NCBI GenBank assembly: GCA_050633465.1
Contig: JBOEGO010000002.1
Coordinates: 248,001-312,000, forward strand
DNA from: UBA3069 sp050633465
GTDB lineage: Bacteria > Pseudomonadota > Alphaproteobacteria > Rhodobacterales > Rhodobacteraceae
Direction: 5' to 3'
DNA length: 64,000 nt
Shown: in pieces, positions 16,962 to 24,509 of the stretch
How positions within the stretch are numbered: position 1 is the stretch's first letter
Layout: every line of letters begins with the position of its first letter
Made by a program: the position numbers and the translations under genes
Notes under the pieces: model-generated
What the model was told of the DNA's origin: nothing
What the model saw: only the letters and a program-made list of their open reading frames with translations
Databases searched by the model: none

Positions 16962-19028
16962 TCACTTTACAACAGGATCGCCACGCCGGAGACCTGCCGC
17001 TGCCAAAGTTGCCATATTTCTCGCCCAAGCATCATTAATCAAATCCGACCACTGGATCACTTCAATAGACGATCCCTCAAACTGACCATGGAGCTGTCGA
17101 ACACGCCCTTCGCCATTTGCTGTGGTTGCCCAACCAACGAGTTGGTCTTGCAGGTCGCCGGCGATGTCTGCGACGACATAGCAGAAGAACTGACAGTCCT
17201 CAGTGAATCTGACCCTACGACTGTCAAAGGTTTCGATTTCTCCAAGCTTGAGCTGACGCAGATACTTTGTGATTTGACGTTCCACATCATCTTCGACCCC
17301 GGCATAGCTGGTGCGCCCAGGGCGTTTGAACTCCACGATCATCGCTTTTCTAAGAGGGGTGGAGAGATCCAGATCGTCCTCAGCGTTTTCAGGCGTAACG
17401 ACGCCCAAACCGAAGGCATTGTCCCACACCATCAAATCGGGCCTCAAAGGGCTATCATTCTCGCGCAACACTCGGTCCAGCCGCTTATCGGATGCGAAGG
17501 ATCTCGTGAACGCCAGACGCTCATCTACCACCCACAGATCGTGCGGTGATGGTTCAATTTCTGCAGGATTGTTCCCGACAATATTCATGGGACAAATGAA
17601 GGTATGAAGGCTTTTCTCCAGATGAAAATCGCGCTTATCATCACCCCGCTTTCTGACCTTTAAAATAAGCCGCTCCATCACTTCCAAGACCAGCTTACGC
17701 TTCACTACGTGGTGCGCCAAAGCGCGTTGTTCGGAAGCTTTTATTTCTCCAGCGACACGCACGACTGTTTCCGCGAAATTATCCGGGACGTTCTTCTCAC
17801 CCTCAAGCTGGTCAATGATGAGATCAACTTCACGCTGGCGCTTCTCCTCCCCGCGAATTTGATGCTTGATCAATCCCGCAGCAAACTCTTCGGATGATCG
17901 AGCACCGAAGGGAACACGGGCCAATTGGGTTTCTTCATCTGCGAACCCAAACATTGGGTAGGTCCGCACAAACTCGCGGTAATCTTCCTTGCGCAGGCTC
18001 TCATACTTCGCAATCTGATCCGACAACATATTAGCCTTGACCGCGTCAGCGCAGAAGCGGCAAAGCTCCTTCAAGGTCTTCTCTTCGACGGTAAAGCCCG
18101 TTCGCCCCTCAACCACATTCTGGTCGAGATATGCGCCGGAAACGCAACCGTGAAAGACCAGATCATCCACGCCATCGCGCGTGACCCGGGTGACCCCCAA
18201 TAATTTGTCGATCTCGCGGCTCGTAACAGTTCTGCCATCCCCTAAAAGGTGAAGCTGATGCATGCCGTCCAAGCCTTTGCTTGCACTGGCATCACAGGTA
18301 AACCCGCTGATTTCCAGCTGACCAAATTCAGGATGATCTTCCGTTAAGAGAAACATTTTCTCGCCGACCACTAACCTAGAGATTGCGCTGGGGTAATGGG
18401 TCAAATCCCCGTTAATATCGACCAGCACCTCTGGCCCCGACCCAACCAAAAAATCAGCAATGAAATGGGCACTGAAGTATCTAAGGAACGTATCGATACG
18501 CTTGGGGAAGTGTTTATGGTAGGCATCCCCTCGCAACCCGCTAAAATTCACGCGAGTGCCCGTCTCCCGAGGCATAACTGGTATGATTGGTCCGGGCTGG
18601 ATTTGCTCTTCGTTTGTTAGGACAAATTCGAATGAACGGGATTTAAAATCCCCGGCATCGCGATAAAAACTTGAAACAGAGATTTTCTTAAATGCATCCA
18701 GCCAAAAGAGCCTACCAACGCCTTTCCCACCCCTGCTGCGCTTGAAGTCCGTATCCAAGATTCCGAACGCCTCATATCTTTCCGCATCCAAACCGATCCC
18801 ATCATCGCTAACGGATATATTGACTGCGTCCGGGTCGGACAGGTCATTGACCTCGACACCGACCATACCTTTTCTACGCTGCGCTTCAGGCAACGTGGCA
18901 TTCAAGTCGTCAATGGCGAAGAGTGCATTACTAATTGCCTCAAATAGCGGTTGAAGCGCTTGTCCTGCATTCGTAGGCTTCGGTAACTTCCGGACACGAT
19001 TTGTAAAATTCTGAGTAACTTTGGGCAA
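16962..19028 (-). CDS. GHKL (HSP90/MORC-like) ATPase fused to a probable PD-(D/E)XK nuclease
   Basis: A 688-residue protein. The Bergerat ATP site is clear: FEAISNALFAI (N box, about 29-39), SDDGIGL (about 74-80) and GGKGVGRLFW (100-109). The C-terminal part has RPDLMVWD (Asp 531 or 536), IVEFKRPG (Glu 566, Lys 568) and QITKY (Gln 585, Tyr 589), a D-ExK-QxxxY pattern typical of RecB-like nucleases. TTG at 19028 is used as start because GAGG lies 8 bases before it. It is upstream of nothing conserved and next to phage com-dam genes, so a restriction or phage-defence role is likely but untested. I do not recognise a named system. Confidence 0.75.
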   Translation of the reverse strand: MPKVTQNFTNRVRKLPKPTNAGQALQPLFEAISNALFAIDDLNATLPEAQRRKGMVGVEVNDLSDPDAVNISVSDDGIGLDAERYEAFGILDTDFKRSRGGKGVGRLFWLDAFKKISVSSFYRDAGDFKSRSFEFVLTNEEQIQPGPIIPVMPRETGTRVNFSGLRGDAYHKHFPKRIDTFLRYFSAHFIADFLVGSGPEVLVDINGDLTHYPSAISRLVVGEKMFLLTEDHPEFGQLEISGFTCDASASKGLDGMHQLHLLGDGRTVTSREIDKLLGVTRVTRDGVDDLVFHGCVSGAYLDQNVVEGRTGFTVEEKTLKELCRFCADAVKANMLSDQIAKYESLRKEDYREFVRTYPMFGFADEETQLARVPFGARSSEEFAAGLIKHQIRGEEKRQREVDLIIDQLEGEKNVPDNFAETVVRVAGEIKASEQRALAHHVVKRKLVLEVMERLILKVRKRGDDKRDFHLEKSLHTFICPMNIVGNNPAEIEPSPHDLWVVDERLAFTRSFASDKRLDRVLRENDSPLRPDLMVWDNAFGLGVVTPENAEDDLDLSTPLRKAMIVEFKRPGRTSYAGVEDDVERQITKYLRQLKLGEIETFDSRRVRFTEDCQFFCYVVADIAGDLQDQLVGWATTANGEGRVRQLHGQFEGSSIEVIQWSDLINDAWARNMATLAAAGLRRGDPVVK

Positions 19029-19213
19029 AAGAACAACCTCGTCAGATTCGAGCGAAGTCTCGCAGAAGTTGCTGCCTTCTACTACCCCACTTGGCGCTTA
19101 CTAGGCTAGCAACTCAAAGCGGCGGACCTGCATGTCCACCGCAGATGTTTAAACCGCCCCATTCACGGAAGGTTTAAACACCCATTCAACACCCGCTGGA
19201 CGCCTCTTTCCCC
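19029..19213. other. gap between dam and the GHKL gene with two GTTTAAAC palindromes
   Basis: Two perfect copies of the 8-bp palindrome GTTTAAAC lie at 19147-19154 and 19172-19179, 25 bases apart. They sit upstream of the GHKL-nuclease gene and could be operator sites or the ends of a past insertion. No gene is supported here. Confidence 0.35.
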
Positions 19214-20056
19214 CTACCCTATCCCGAAATTACTGATCAACAGCTCGCCGCGTTCGCCGCGCGCGTCGGTCTTTTTGGCGATGGTGTAGGTGGTTTTGAC
19301 CGGGGTCAGATGGAACGCAGCGAAGTCCTCGCGGATGTCTGGCACGTCGTTGATCGACATGATGAAGCGCCCTTCGATGCCTGCCAGCTGCGTGGCCATG
19401 GCGCGGAACTGGCTGCGGTCGAACATGCCCTTGCCATAGTCATTCTCGCATCCGTGGTAAGGCGGATCGAGGTAGAACAGCGCATGCGGCCCGTCATAGC
19501 GGCGGATCACCTCGGACCAGTCCAGACACTCGATCACCACGCCCGACAGCCGCGCGTGCAGGTCTTCCAGCATCGGCTCCAGCGTCGACAAGTTGAACCG
19601 CCCCGGTCGTTCCTTTGCCACCCCGAAATTCCGCCCCGACACCTTGCCGCCAAAGGCCGTGCGCTGCAGGTAAAGGAAGCGCGCAGCGCGTTCCAGATCG
19701 GTCAGGGTGGTGGGGTCGGTGTCGACCAGGCGGTAGAAGTCCGCCCGCGTGGTCAGCTGGAACCGGACGGTATCAAGGAACTGCGGATAGTGCCGCTGCA
19801 GGATGCGGAACAGGTTGGCCACGTCGCGCGCCAGATCGTTGATCACCTCGCATCTGGCCCGCATCCGGCGGCGCAGGAATATCCCGCCCATGCCGATAAA
19901 CGGCTCGACATATGTGCCGTGCGGGGTGGCGTCGATGAGCGCGGTGATCCGCTTGGCGAGGTTGCGTTTGCCGCCCATCCACGGCGCGACCGGATTGGTC
20001 GGATCGACGGGGATAAGGGCGGGTGAAACGGGTTTAACGGGGGTTTCAACGGGCAT
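19214..20056 (-). CDS. dam: phage-type DNA adenine methylase (D12 class)
   Basis: A 280-residue N6-adenine methyltransferase. APWMGGKRNL supplies the motif X FxGxK-like block (about 25-34), YVEPFIGMGGIFLRR the SAM-binding motif I, and DPPY (197-200) the catalytic motif IV. It probably modifies adenine in phage or host DNA. I prefer ATG 20056 because AAAGGA lies 8-9 bases upstream; ATG 20074 would add six residues but has no ribosome site. It overlaps the upstream com gene, as mom overlaps com in phage Mu. It is likely a prophage remnant. Confidence 0.88.
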   Translation of the reverse strand: MPVETPVKPVSPALIPVDPTNPVAPWMGGKRNLAKRITALIDATPHGTYVEPFIGMGGIFLRRRMRARCEVINDLARDVANLFRILQRHYPQFLDTVRFQLTTRADFYRLVDTDPTTLTDLERAARFLYLQRTAFGGKVSGRNFGVAKERPGRFNLSTLEPMLEDLHARLSGVVIECLDWSEVIRRYDGPHALFYLDPPYHGCENDYGKGMFDRSQFRAMATQLAGIEGRFIMSINDVPDIREDFAAFHLTPVKTTYTIAKKTDARGERGELLISNFGIG

Positions 20057-20234
20057 TAAAAGCGTCCTTTTCATCGCGATCAGGTCGCTTGGGGAAAGGG
20101 CGCTCGATGGGCCTCAAATTATTGAAAGCCCCGCAGCGAGGGCATTTGATCGACACCGATCCGCAGATCGCGCCGTCTTCCATCTTGAGTAGCAGGCGGC
20201 GGCATGTGTCGCAACGCAGTTCATTGTTCAGCAA
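20046..20234 (-). CDS. com: Com-like zinc-finger translational regulator
   Basis: From TTG 20234, which has GGAG 9 bases upstream, the product is 62 residues, the same length as Mu Com. It contains C8xxC11 and C31xxC34, written as LRCDTC and KCPRCGAF, the Com zinc-binding pattern; an earlier TTG at 20267 lacks a ribosome site. Mu Com binds mom mRNA and opens the structure hiding its start. Here com overlaps dam, and a hairpin covers the dam ribosome site, so it probably controls dam translation. Confidence 0.75.
   Translation of the reverse strand: MLNNELRCDTCRRLLLKMEDGAICGSVSIKCPRCGAFNNLRPIERPFPKRPDRDEKDAFNAR
20058..20071 (-). promoter_or_regulatory. hairpin masking the dam ribosome-binding site
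   Basis: On the minus strand AAAAG-GACG-CTTTT forms a 5-bp stem with a 4-base loop. It contains the AAGGA that would serve ATG 20056 and lies inside the com reading frame. By analogy to Mu com-mom, Com binding would expose the site. The structure is short, so its strength needs folding or mutational proof. Confidence 0.5.
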
Positions 20235-20385
20235 GGCGAATCGCTCCAAAAGGAGGCCGCTCCGCAAGGGGCGGGGGCGGCCTAGAGCTACTTCAGGTCG
20301 GCGGGGATCGCTTCAAACGAAAGCCCCGTGTCAGTGGGCGTTGGCGCGCCCGCTGGCCCTCCCGCGCGGGGGCGGAAGGGTGGGA

Positions 20386-22062
20386 TCAGGCCGCAGCCTG
20401 CAATTGCCAGTCGGCTTTGGTCGTGCCGGTCTTGGCGTAAACCGCACCTGTGGCGGTATCGGTGCAGATCGATCCGACCGCGCCCTCGATCAGCCCTGCA
20501 GGAGAGCCGATCAGTTCGCCCCGGATGATCGAGGTCGACCAGACGCGTTGCAGGTCGATGAAATCCAGCTTGCTCAACGCCGCGCCAAATAGGTGGGTGG
20601 CAAAGGTGCAGCCCTCGGTCTGGAAATCCGTCAGCGTGCCGCTGCCACCGACCAGTGCGCCGGTATTGTGGAAAGCGGTGCGTCGGATGCGGCCACCTGC
20701 GAACGCGCCATAGGCGTCGATCGGGCGGGCGATCCCGGCAAACGTGCAATCCTCGACCAGCAGGCCGTCGCCCGGCGCGGTGTCGAGGGTCAGCGCCGCC
20801 TCGGCCGTGCCATTGGCGTCCAGCCCCAGCACCATGAGGCCGGGGGATGCGATCACGCGCAGATAGCGTTTGCCCGCGCTTTGGGTGGTCGCCCCCTTGA
20901 TCGTGACGCCCGCCGAACCGTGAACGTAAAAGCTGGCGGCTTGCGCTTCGCGCAGGGGATCAACGTCCTGCACATCCACATCCAGAACCGCGCCGTCGCA
21001 GCCGCCCGTGGCCGTCACGGCGAACTTGGGCTTGACCGAAGCGCCATTGGATACGGTCGATCCCGCCGCGAATGTCGCGCCCGCCGATCCGGCGGTCAGT
21101 TCCAGCCCGAGGTTCTGCGGCCCTACCGCCTGCACCACGGCATGGGCATCGGGGCAGCCATGCAGGGTGCAGCCGATCGACCCGCCCTGCACAGTGCCGG
21201 TGATGTTTACGTTTAAGCAGAAGCTCTCCGCGCCGCTGTGGCCCGGGGTCTCGTTGTTCATGGCAAAGCATTCGATCCCGACCGCGTTGGCGGGCATGTC
21301 CACGCTTTCAAACAGGACCACATCGGCGTGGCCGGACGCGGCAAGGATGCTTGCGCCGTTCAGCGCGTGGAACTTCACGCCGCCATTGGTGTTGGTGGTT
21401 TCGCGGGCGCTGTTATCGACGAACAGGTTGAACATGATGCTTTCGCAATCGACCAGAAAATTGGCCGTGTGGAACCCCATCGACAGGCAGTCATAGGCGC
21501 TGCCGCGCAGCTCCACCTCGGTTGCATTCTGATAAAAGACGCCCACATTGTTCGACCCGCGCACGACAAATTCGTCACCGGTGCGGAACCGCCGGAAGCC
21601 ATCACAGAAGACGCCGTTTTTCCAGGCGTCGCCGATCCGGTTGCAATCGACCTCGCCGTTCAGGAACACGTCATCGCGCGCCACTGTCAGGAAATGGCCG
21701 GTCGATCCCGGCTTGCGCAGATACCTGCCCGCGAACACCGTCGATTTGACCGTGAGGTTCGACACCAGAAAGGACGCGCCAGCATCATCAATGGCAAGGC
21801 CCGTGTCCTGCGCCGCCTGACAGGGCGCGGTATCATCCGTGACCAGATCACCCACCGCGCCAAAAGCAAACTGCGAGATCGTGCCGTCAGAACGCGGGAT
21901 GACCTTCAGGTGATTGCCCGCCCGATCAAGACGATGCGCCGCCGCATCCACCACCTGAAACCGGTGTCCGCCTTCCAGCACCTGAACCCGCTGGCCAAGG
22001 TTCAGGGGGCTACTCCAGTTGGCTCCAGGACAGGCTTGGGGAGGAAGCATACAGGAATTCAT
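20386..22062 (-). CDS. phage tail-fibre/tailspike-like protein, possibly 5' truncated
   Basis: A 558-residue protein of short beta-strand blocks with repeated Asp, Asn and Gly turns (for example GVFYQNATEVELRG, FVDNSARETTNTNGGVKF), consistent with a right-handed beta-helix fibre. The C-terminus GSICTDTATGAVYAKTGTTK and following DWQL is typical of phage fibre tips. The first residues lack a normal attachment domain, so the N-terminus may have been lost. It lies upstream of com-dam on the same strand, which supports a decayed prophage. Receptor or enzyme activity is unknown. Confidence 0.65.
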   Translation of the reverse strand: MNSCMLPPQACPGANWSSPLNLGQRVQVLEGGHRFQVVDAAAHRLDRAGNHLKVIPRSDGTISQFAFGAVGDLVTDDTAPCQAAQDTGLAIDDAGASFLVSNLTVKSTVFAGRYLRKPGSTGHFLTVARDDVFLNGEVDCNRIGDAWKNGVFCDGFRRFRTGDEFVVRGSNNVGVFYQNATEVELRGSAYDCLSMGFHTANFLVDCESIMFNLFVDNSARETTNTNGGVKFHALNGASILAASGHADVVLFESVDMPANAVGIECFAMNNETPGHSGAESFCLNVNITGTVQGGSIGCTLHGCPDAHAVVQAVGPQNLGLELTAGSAGATFAAGSTVSNGASVKPKFAVTATGGCDGAVLDVDVQDVDPLREAQAASFYVHGSAGVTIKGATTQSAGKRYLRVIASPGLMVLGLDANGTAEAALTLDTAPGDGLLVEDCTFAGIARPIDAYGAFAGGRIRRTAFHNTGALVGGSGTLTDFQTEGCTFATHLFGAALSKLDFIDLQRVWSTSIIRGELIGSPAGLIEGAVGSICTDTATGAVYAKTGTTKADWQLQAAA

Positions 22063-22164
22063 TCATCCCGGTCGCTTGAACGAGCGCCCACCGCACATGA
22101 CAATTTTGGTTGGGGGGCCTAATCTCTTCCCTGAATATCCCGAGTTTGAGGATTATCCGATACG

Positions 22165-22920
22165 ATGATTGATCTCATACATCTCGCTCAGTTAGGCGTT
22201 GCCGAAACCAGCGAGCTTGCCCGTATGCTGCTGGCACAAAAACTCATGCCGCAAGATCGGAAAGCTACGCTTAGTCCAATGGTGAACGCAATCTTGGCGC
22301 AATGCGTTCTGCTGCATGCGCCAATTCCCGTTGCACTTGCAGCATGGCTTCCACGCCTAAAAGACCAATTCCTGCAGGAAATGTCAGATGCGGACGCCGA
22401 TCCATCTTTGAGCCGTTTTCTTGAGGGCTTGGAAAATGAAGCCGCGCGCGAGAATATAATCCGCCAATACTTTCTACCCTTTCCGGCTGATCAGGATTTC
22501 GAAACGTCTTCCCCGCAGTCTATTGCCGAAACCTTCGGCGCAACGGGCAACTTTCCCCATTCCACTTTTGATATGGGGCCGCTTTATCCAACCACGCCAG
22601 TTGATGGGTTGATCGCATTGCCGCGCCCCTTCGCCAGCTCAATTTTTGACCAAATTTTGATCGGAAGACATAGCCACATCCACCTAGAGCTCCTTCGCAG
22701 CGGGGGCACAAACAAAACGGCATCTGATGCGGTGATACATGCATTTATTGACGCCCTGAAAACATCAAGTGACAGCAGGTTAGAGTTTCAGCCTTTTCAT
22801 TCGCATCAGTTGCGACATAGCGATTTTTCCCAAAGTTTCGCCTATACCCAAATGATGGAACTCGGTTTTTCACGCGAAGAAATGGTAGCTGCGCTCTCCC
22901 CGTGGACATTAGTGAACTGA
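22165..22920 (+). CDS. unknown protein, 251 residues
   Basis: Not recognised. No signal peptide or membrane segment is visible. The N-terminal third is helical (MIDLIHLAQLGVAETSELAR); a His-rich stretch around GRHSHIHLELL and PFHSHQLRHSDF stands out and might bind a metal, but no family motif is clear. Codon use is more AT-rich than the flanking core genes. It faces away from the tail gene inside the accessory island. The GAGG before the ATG is about 13 bases away, so the start is uncertain. Confidence 0.6.
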   Translation: MIDLIHLAQLGVAETSELARMLLAQKLMPQDRKATLSPMVNAILAQCVLLHAPIPVALAAWLPRLKDQFLQEMSDADADPSLSRFLEGLENEAARENIIRQYFLPFPADQDFETSSPQSIAETFGATGNFPHSTFDMGPLYPTTPVDGLIALPRPFASSIFDQILIGRHSHIHLELLRSGGTNKTASDAVIHAFIDALKTSSDSRLEFQPFHSHQLRHSDFSQSFAYTQMMELGFSREEMVAALSPWTLVN

Positions 22921-23031
22921 TAGCAAATTCATAAACGCCAGCGCTCCGAGGCTCACATTTTTATGGTTGGGCGGGCATTTTGGCGTCATGGCAACGGCTG
23001 GATTTTGGTGTCGCTTTCTGAAGGAGTGTAA

Positions 23032-23226
23032 GTGGTGAGTACAACCCTTGGCATGGTGTTTTGGTCGTTCGCGTTCCTGAAGATCGGCCGTGAGTTTGGC
23101 GAAAATCCGCTAAGGGCCGAAAGCGACGCCCAGAGCGACCCCCAGTGGCAAGCGCGTCAAGAGTCGCAGTGCCGCAGAAAATCCTCCCTTCTTTTACAGT
23201 TTCGTAATCAAGAGCGGCAAAAATAG
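23032..23226 (+). CDS. possible small protein, 64 residues (doubtful)
   Basis: A GTG start with AAGGAG 5 bases upstream opens a short frame. The first part is hydrophobic (TTLGMVFWSFAFLKIG), the rest polar and rich in Gln, Glu and Arg. I recognise no family. It may be a membrane-anchored small protein or noise. Confidence 0.22.
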   Translation: MVSTTLGMVFWSFAFLKIGREFGENPLRAESDAQSDPQWQARQESQCRRKSSLLLQFRNQERQK

Positions 23227-23265
23227 GCTTTTAACGACTTGCAGTTTTTCCTGTCTGACCGACAA

Positions 23266-23460
23266 TCAGGGAAAAGATATGCACTCGCACTGCCAAGCAC
23301 CCCAGCACACCACCAGCCGCCCAGCTGCTGGTTTGGCCACGGCGTCCAGCGGGTGGGCGATGCGGGTCGGGAAATGCAGATCGCTTTCGGCGTTCTGGGC
23401 AAAGGTCACGTCCTTGCCCGCCGCAGTGATGCGCAACGCCGGGGTCACGCGTGCCCCCAC
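23266..23460 (-). pseudogene. coding remnant, unidentified
   Basis: The minus-strand frame reads VTPALRITAAGKDVTF and HFPTRIAHPLDAVAKP with the GC-rich third positions of native genes, then loses that character before a TGA. The upstream part runs into the downstream end of the next secreted-protein gene, with no ribosome site. It looks like the middle of a once-larger gene cut by island insertion or decay. I cannot name the family. Confidence 0.35.
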
Positions 23461-23476
23461 AGGCGGATCGTGCCCC

Positions 23477-23749
23477 CTACCCCTGCTTCACCACGCAGCG
23501 CGCCGCGGGCAATTCGGTTTCGCCTGACACCACCGGCAGCAATCGCACCGTGGTATCAGCATCCTGAACCGGATGCCCCAACACCTGTTCCAACACCGCC
23601 TGACATGCGCCAAGCTCATGCTGTTCCACAATAATTTCCACCACATCACGCGGGGCGGACGGCGCGGGCATAGCCACCGCGCTGACCGTCATCGCCATCA
23701 AAGCCGAAAAACCGGCAACCATTGCTGCAAAGATCATCGTAAGGCGCAT
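23477..23749 (-). CDS. small secreted protein, unknown function
   Basis: A 90-residue product from ATG 23749, which follows AAGGAG. A signal peptide covers about residues 1-27 (MRLTMIFAAMVAGFSALMAM and then TVSAVA). The mature part has two Cys residues (GACQAVLEQ and AARCVVKQG), possibly one disulfide. No domain is recognised. It and the next secreted gene are on the same strand but separated by about 100 bases. Confidence 0.6.
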   Translation of the reverse strand: MRLTMIFAAMVAGFSALMAMTVSAVAMPAPSAPRDVVEIIVEQHELGACQAVLEQVLGHPVQDADTTVRLLPVVSGETELPAARCVVKQG

Positions 23750-23849
23750 CAGGTTTCTCCTTCTTTCCCCATACCAACGACGTTGGCGCGAAAAGGTTTC
23801 CAAATTCCTGACAAACCCGCCGCATATCGGGTCAAATGCGCATTTTCAC

Positions 23850-24254
23850 TCAGTCGTCGAAATAGGGGTTGGTGCAGAAATGGCGGGCGTGCGACACCGT
23901 TAAATTGTATCCGTCGCGGGTCACAGACACCGACAGGCTCTGCTTGCCCGCGCCCGCGGCGCGCAGCGCATCGGATGGGGTCAGCGTGTATATGATCGGC
24001 TGGCGCGATCCCCTGTCGCGCCCGTCCATCAAGTACACGCGATCGGCGGCCCCTGCCCCCATCACCACCTGCGCATAGGATGCGGCGGCGCACCATGCCT
24101 CCATCGGGCCAACGCCACGCGTGTCCTGCACCGCGAAATTGCCGTTGCCTGCGGGCAATACCTCGACCCGGTTTTCGGCGATATAGGCCTGCGCCGGGGA
24201 TGACAAAACAGCAAGCGACATCACGGTCAGGATTGCAGGGAAAACGCGGTTCAT
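23850..24254 (-). CDS. secreted protein of unknown function
   Basis: A 134-residue protein. ATG 24254 is chosen because GGAGG lies 8 bases upstream and it begins a clear signal peptide, MNRVFPAILTVMSLAVLSSP ending AQA. The mature part has a conserved-looking EAWCAAASYAQVVMG and a C-terminal HARHFCTNPYFDD, giving two Cys that may pair. I know no function. The flanking genes are core, so it is probably a native envelope protein. Confidence 0.65.
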   Translation of the reverse strand: MNRVFPAILTVMSLAVLSSPAQAYIAENRVEVLPAGNGNFAVQDTRGVGPMEAWCAAASYAQVVMGAGAADRVYLMDGRDRGSRQPIIYTLTPSDALRAAGAGKQSLSVSVTRDGYNLTVSHARHFCTNPYFDD

Positions 24255-24458
24255 AATCGGACCCTCCGGGGTTGTTTGCACCATAGATAGTCACGGCGTG
24301 CGCCGCTTTCCAGTCACACTTGCGCGTGAAATCCGTAGGGTGGGCAATTTCAAAGGGCATCAGCAAAATTCCGATAACATTGGCAATCCAGCCATCAATG
24401 CCCCGATACTGACAGCCGGAAATCATTTCGCAAAGGCAGGGAATCCATACCCGAAAAC

Positions 24459-24488
24459 GAAAAAGGGGCGCCCCGAAAGGACGCCCCC
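24459..24488 (-). terminator. rho-independent terminator of rpoD
   Basis: On the minus strand a 9-pair stem (GGGGCGTCC with GGGGCGCCCC, one G-T pair) and a TTTC loop are followed by a T-run. It begins about 20 bases after the rpoD stop codon. Confidence 0.8.
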
Positions 24489-24509
24489 GTTTTCACATTT
24501 GCAGCGACG

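Larger units (their letters stand above)
22921..23476. other. gene-poor right edge of the island
   Basis: This 556-base stretch holds no secure gene. A 64-codon frame at 23032-23226 (plus) has AAGGAG before a GTG start but no known similarity. A coding-like fragment on the minus strand lies at about 23266-23460. The right half differs in composition from the left. It is probably the decayed junction between island and backbone. Confidence 0.4.
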
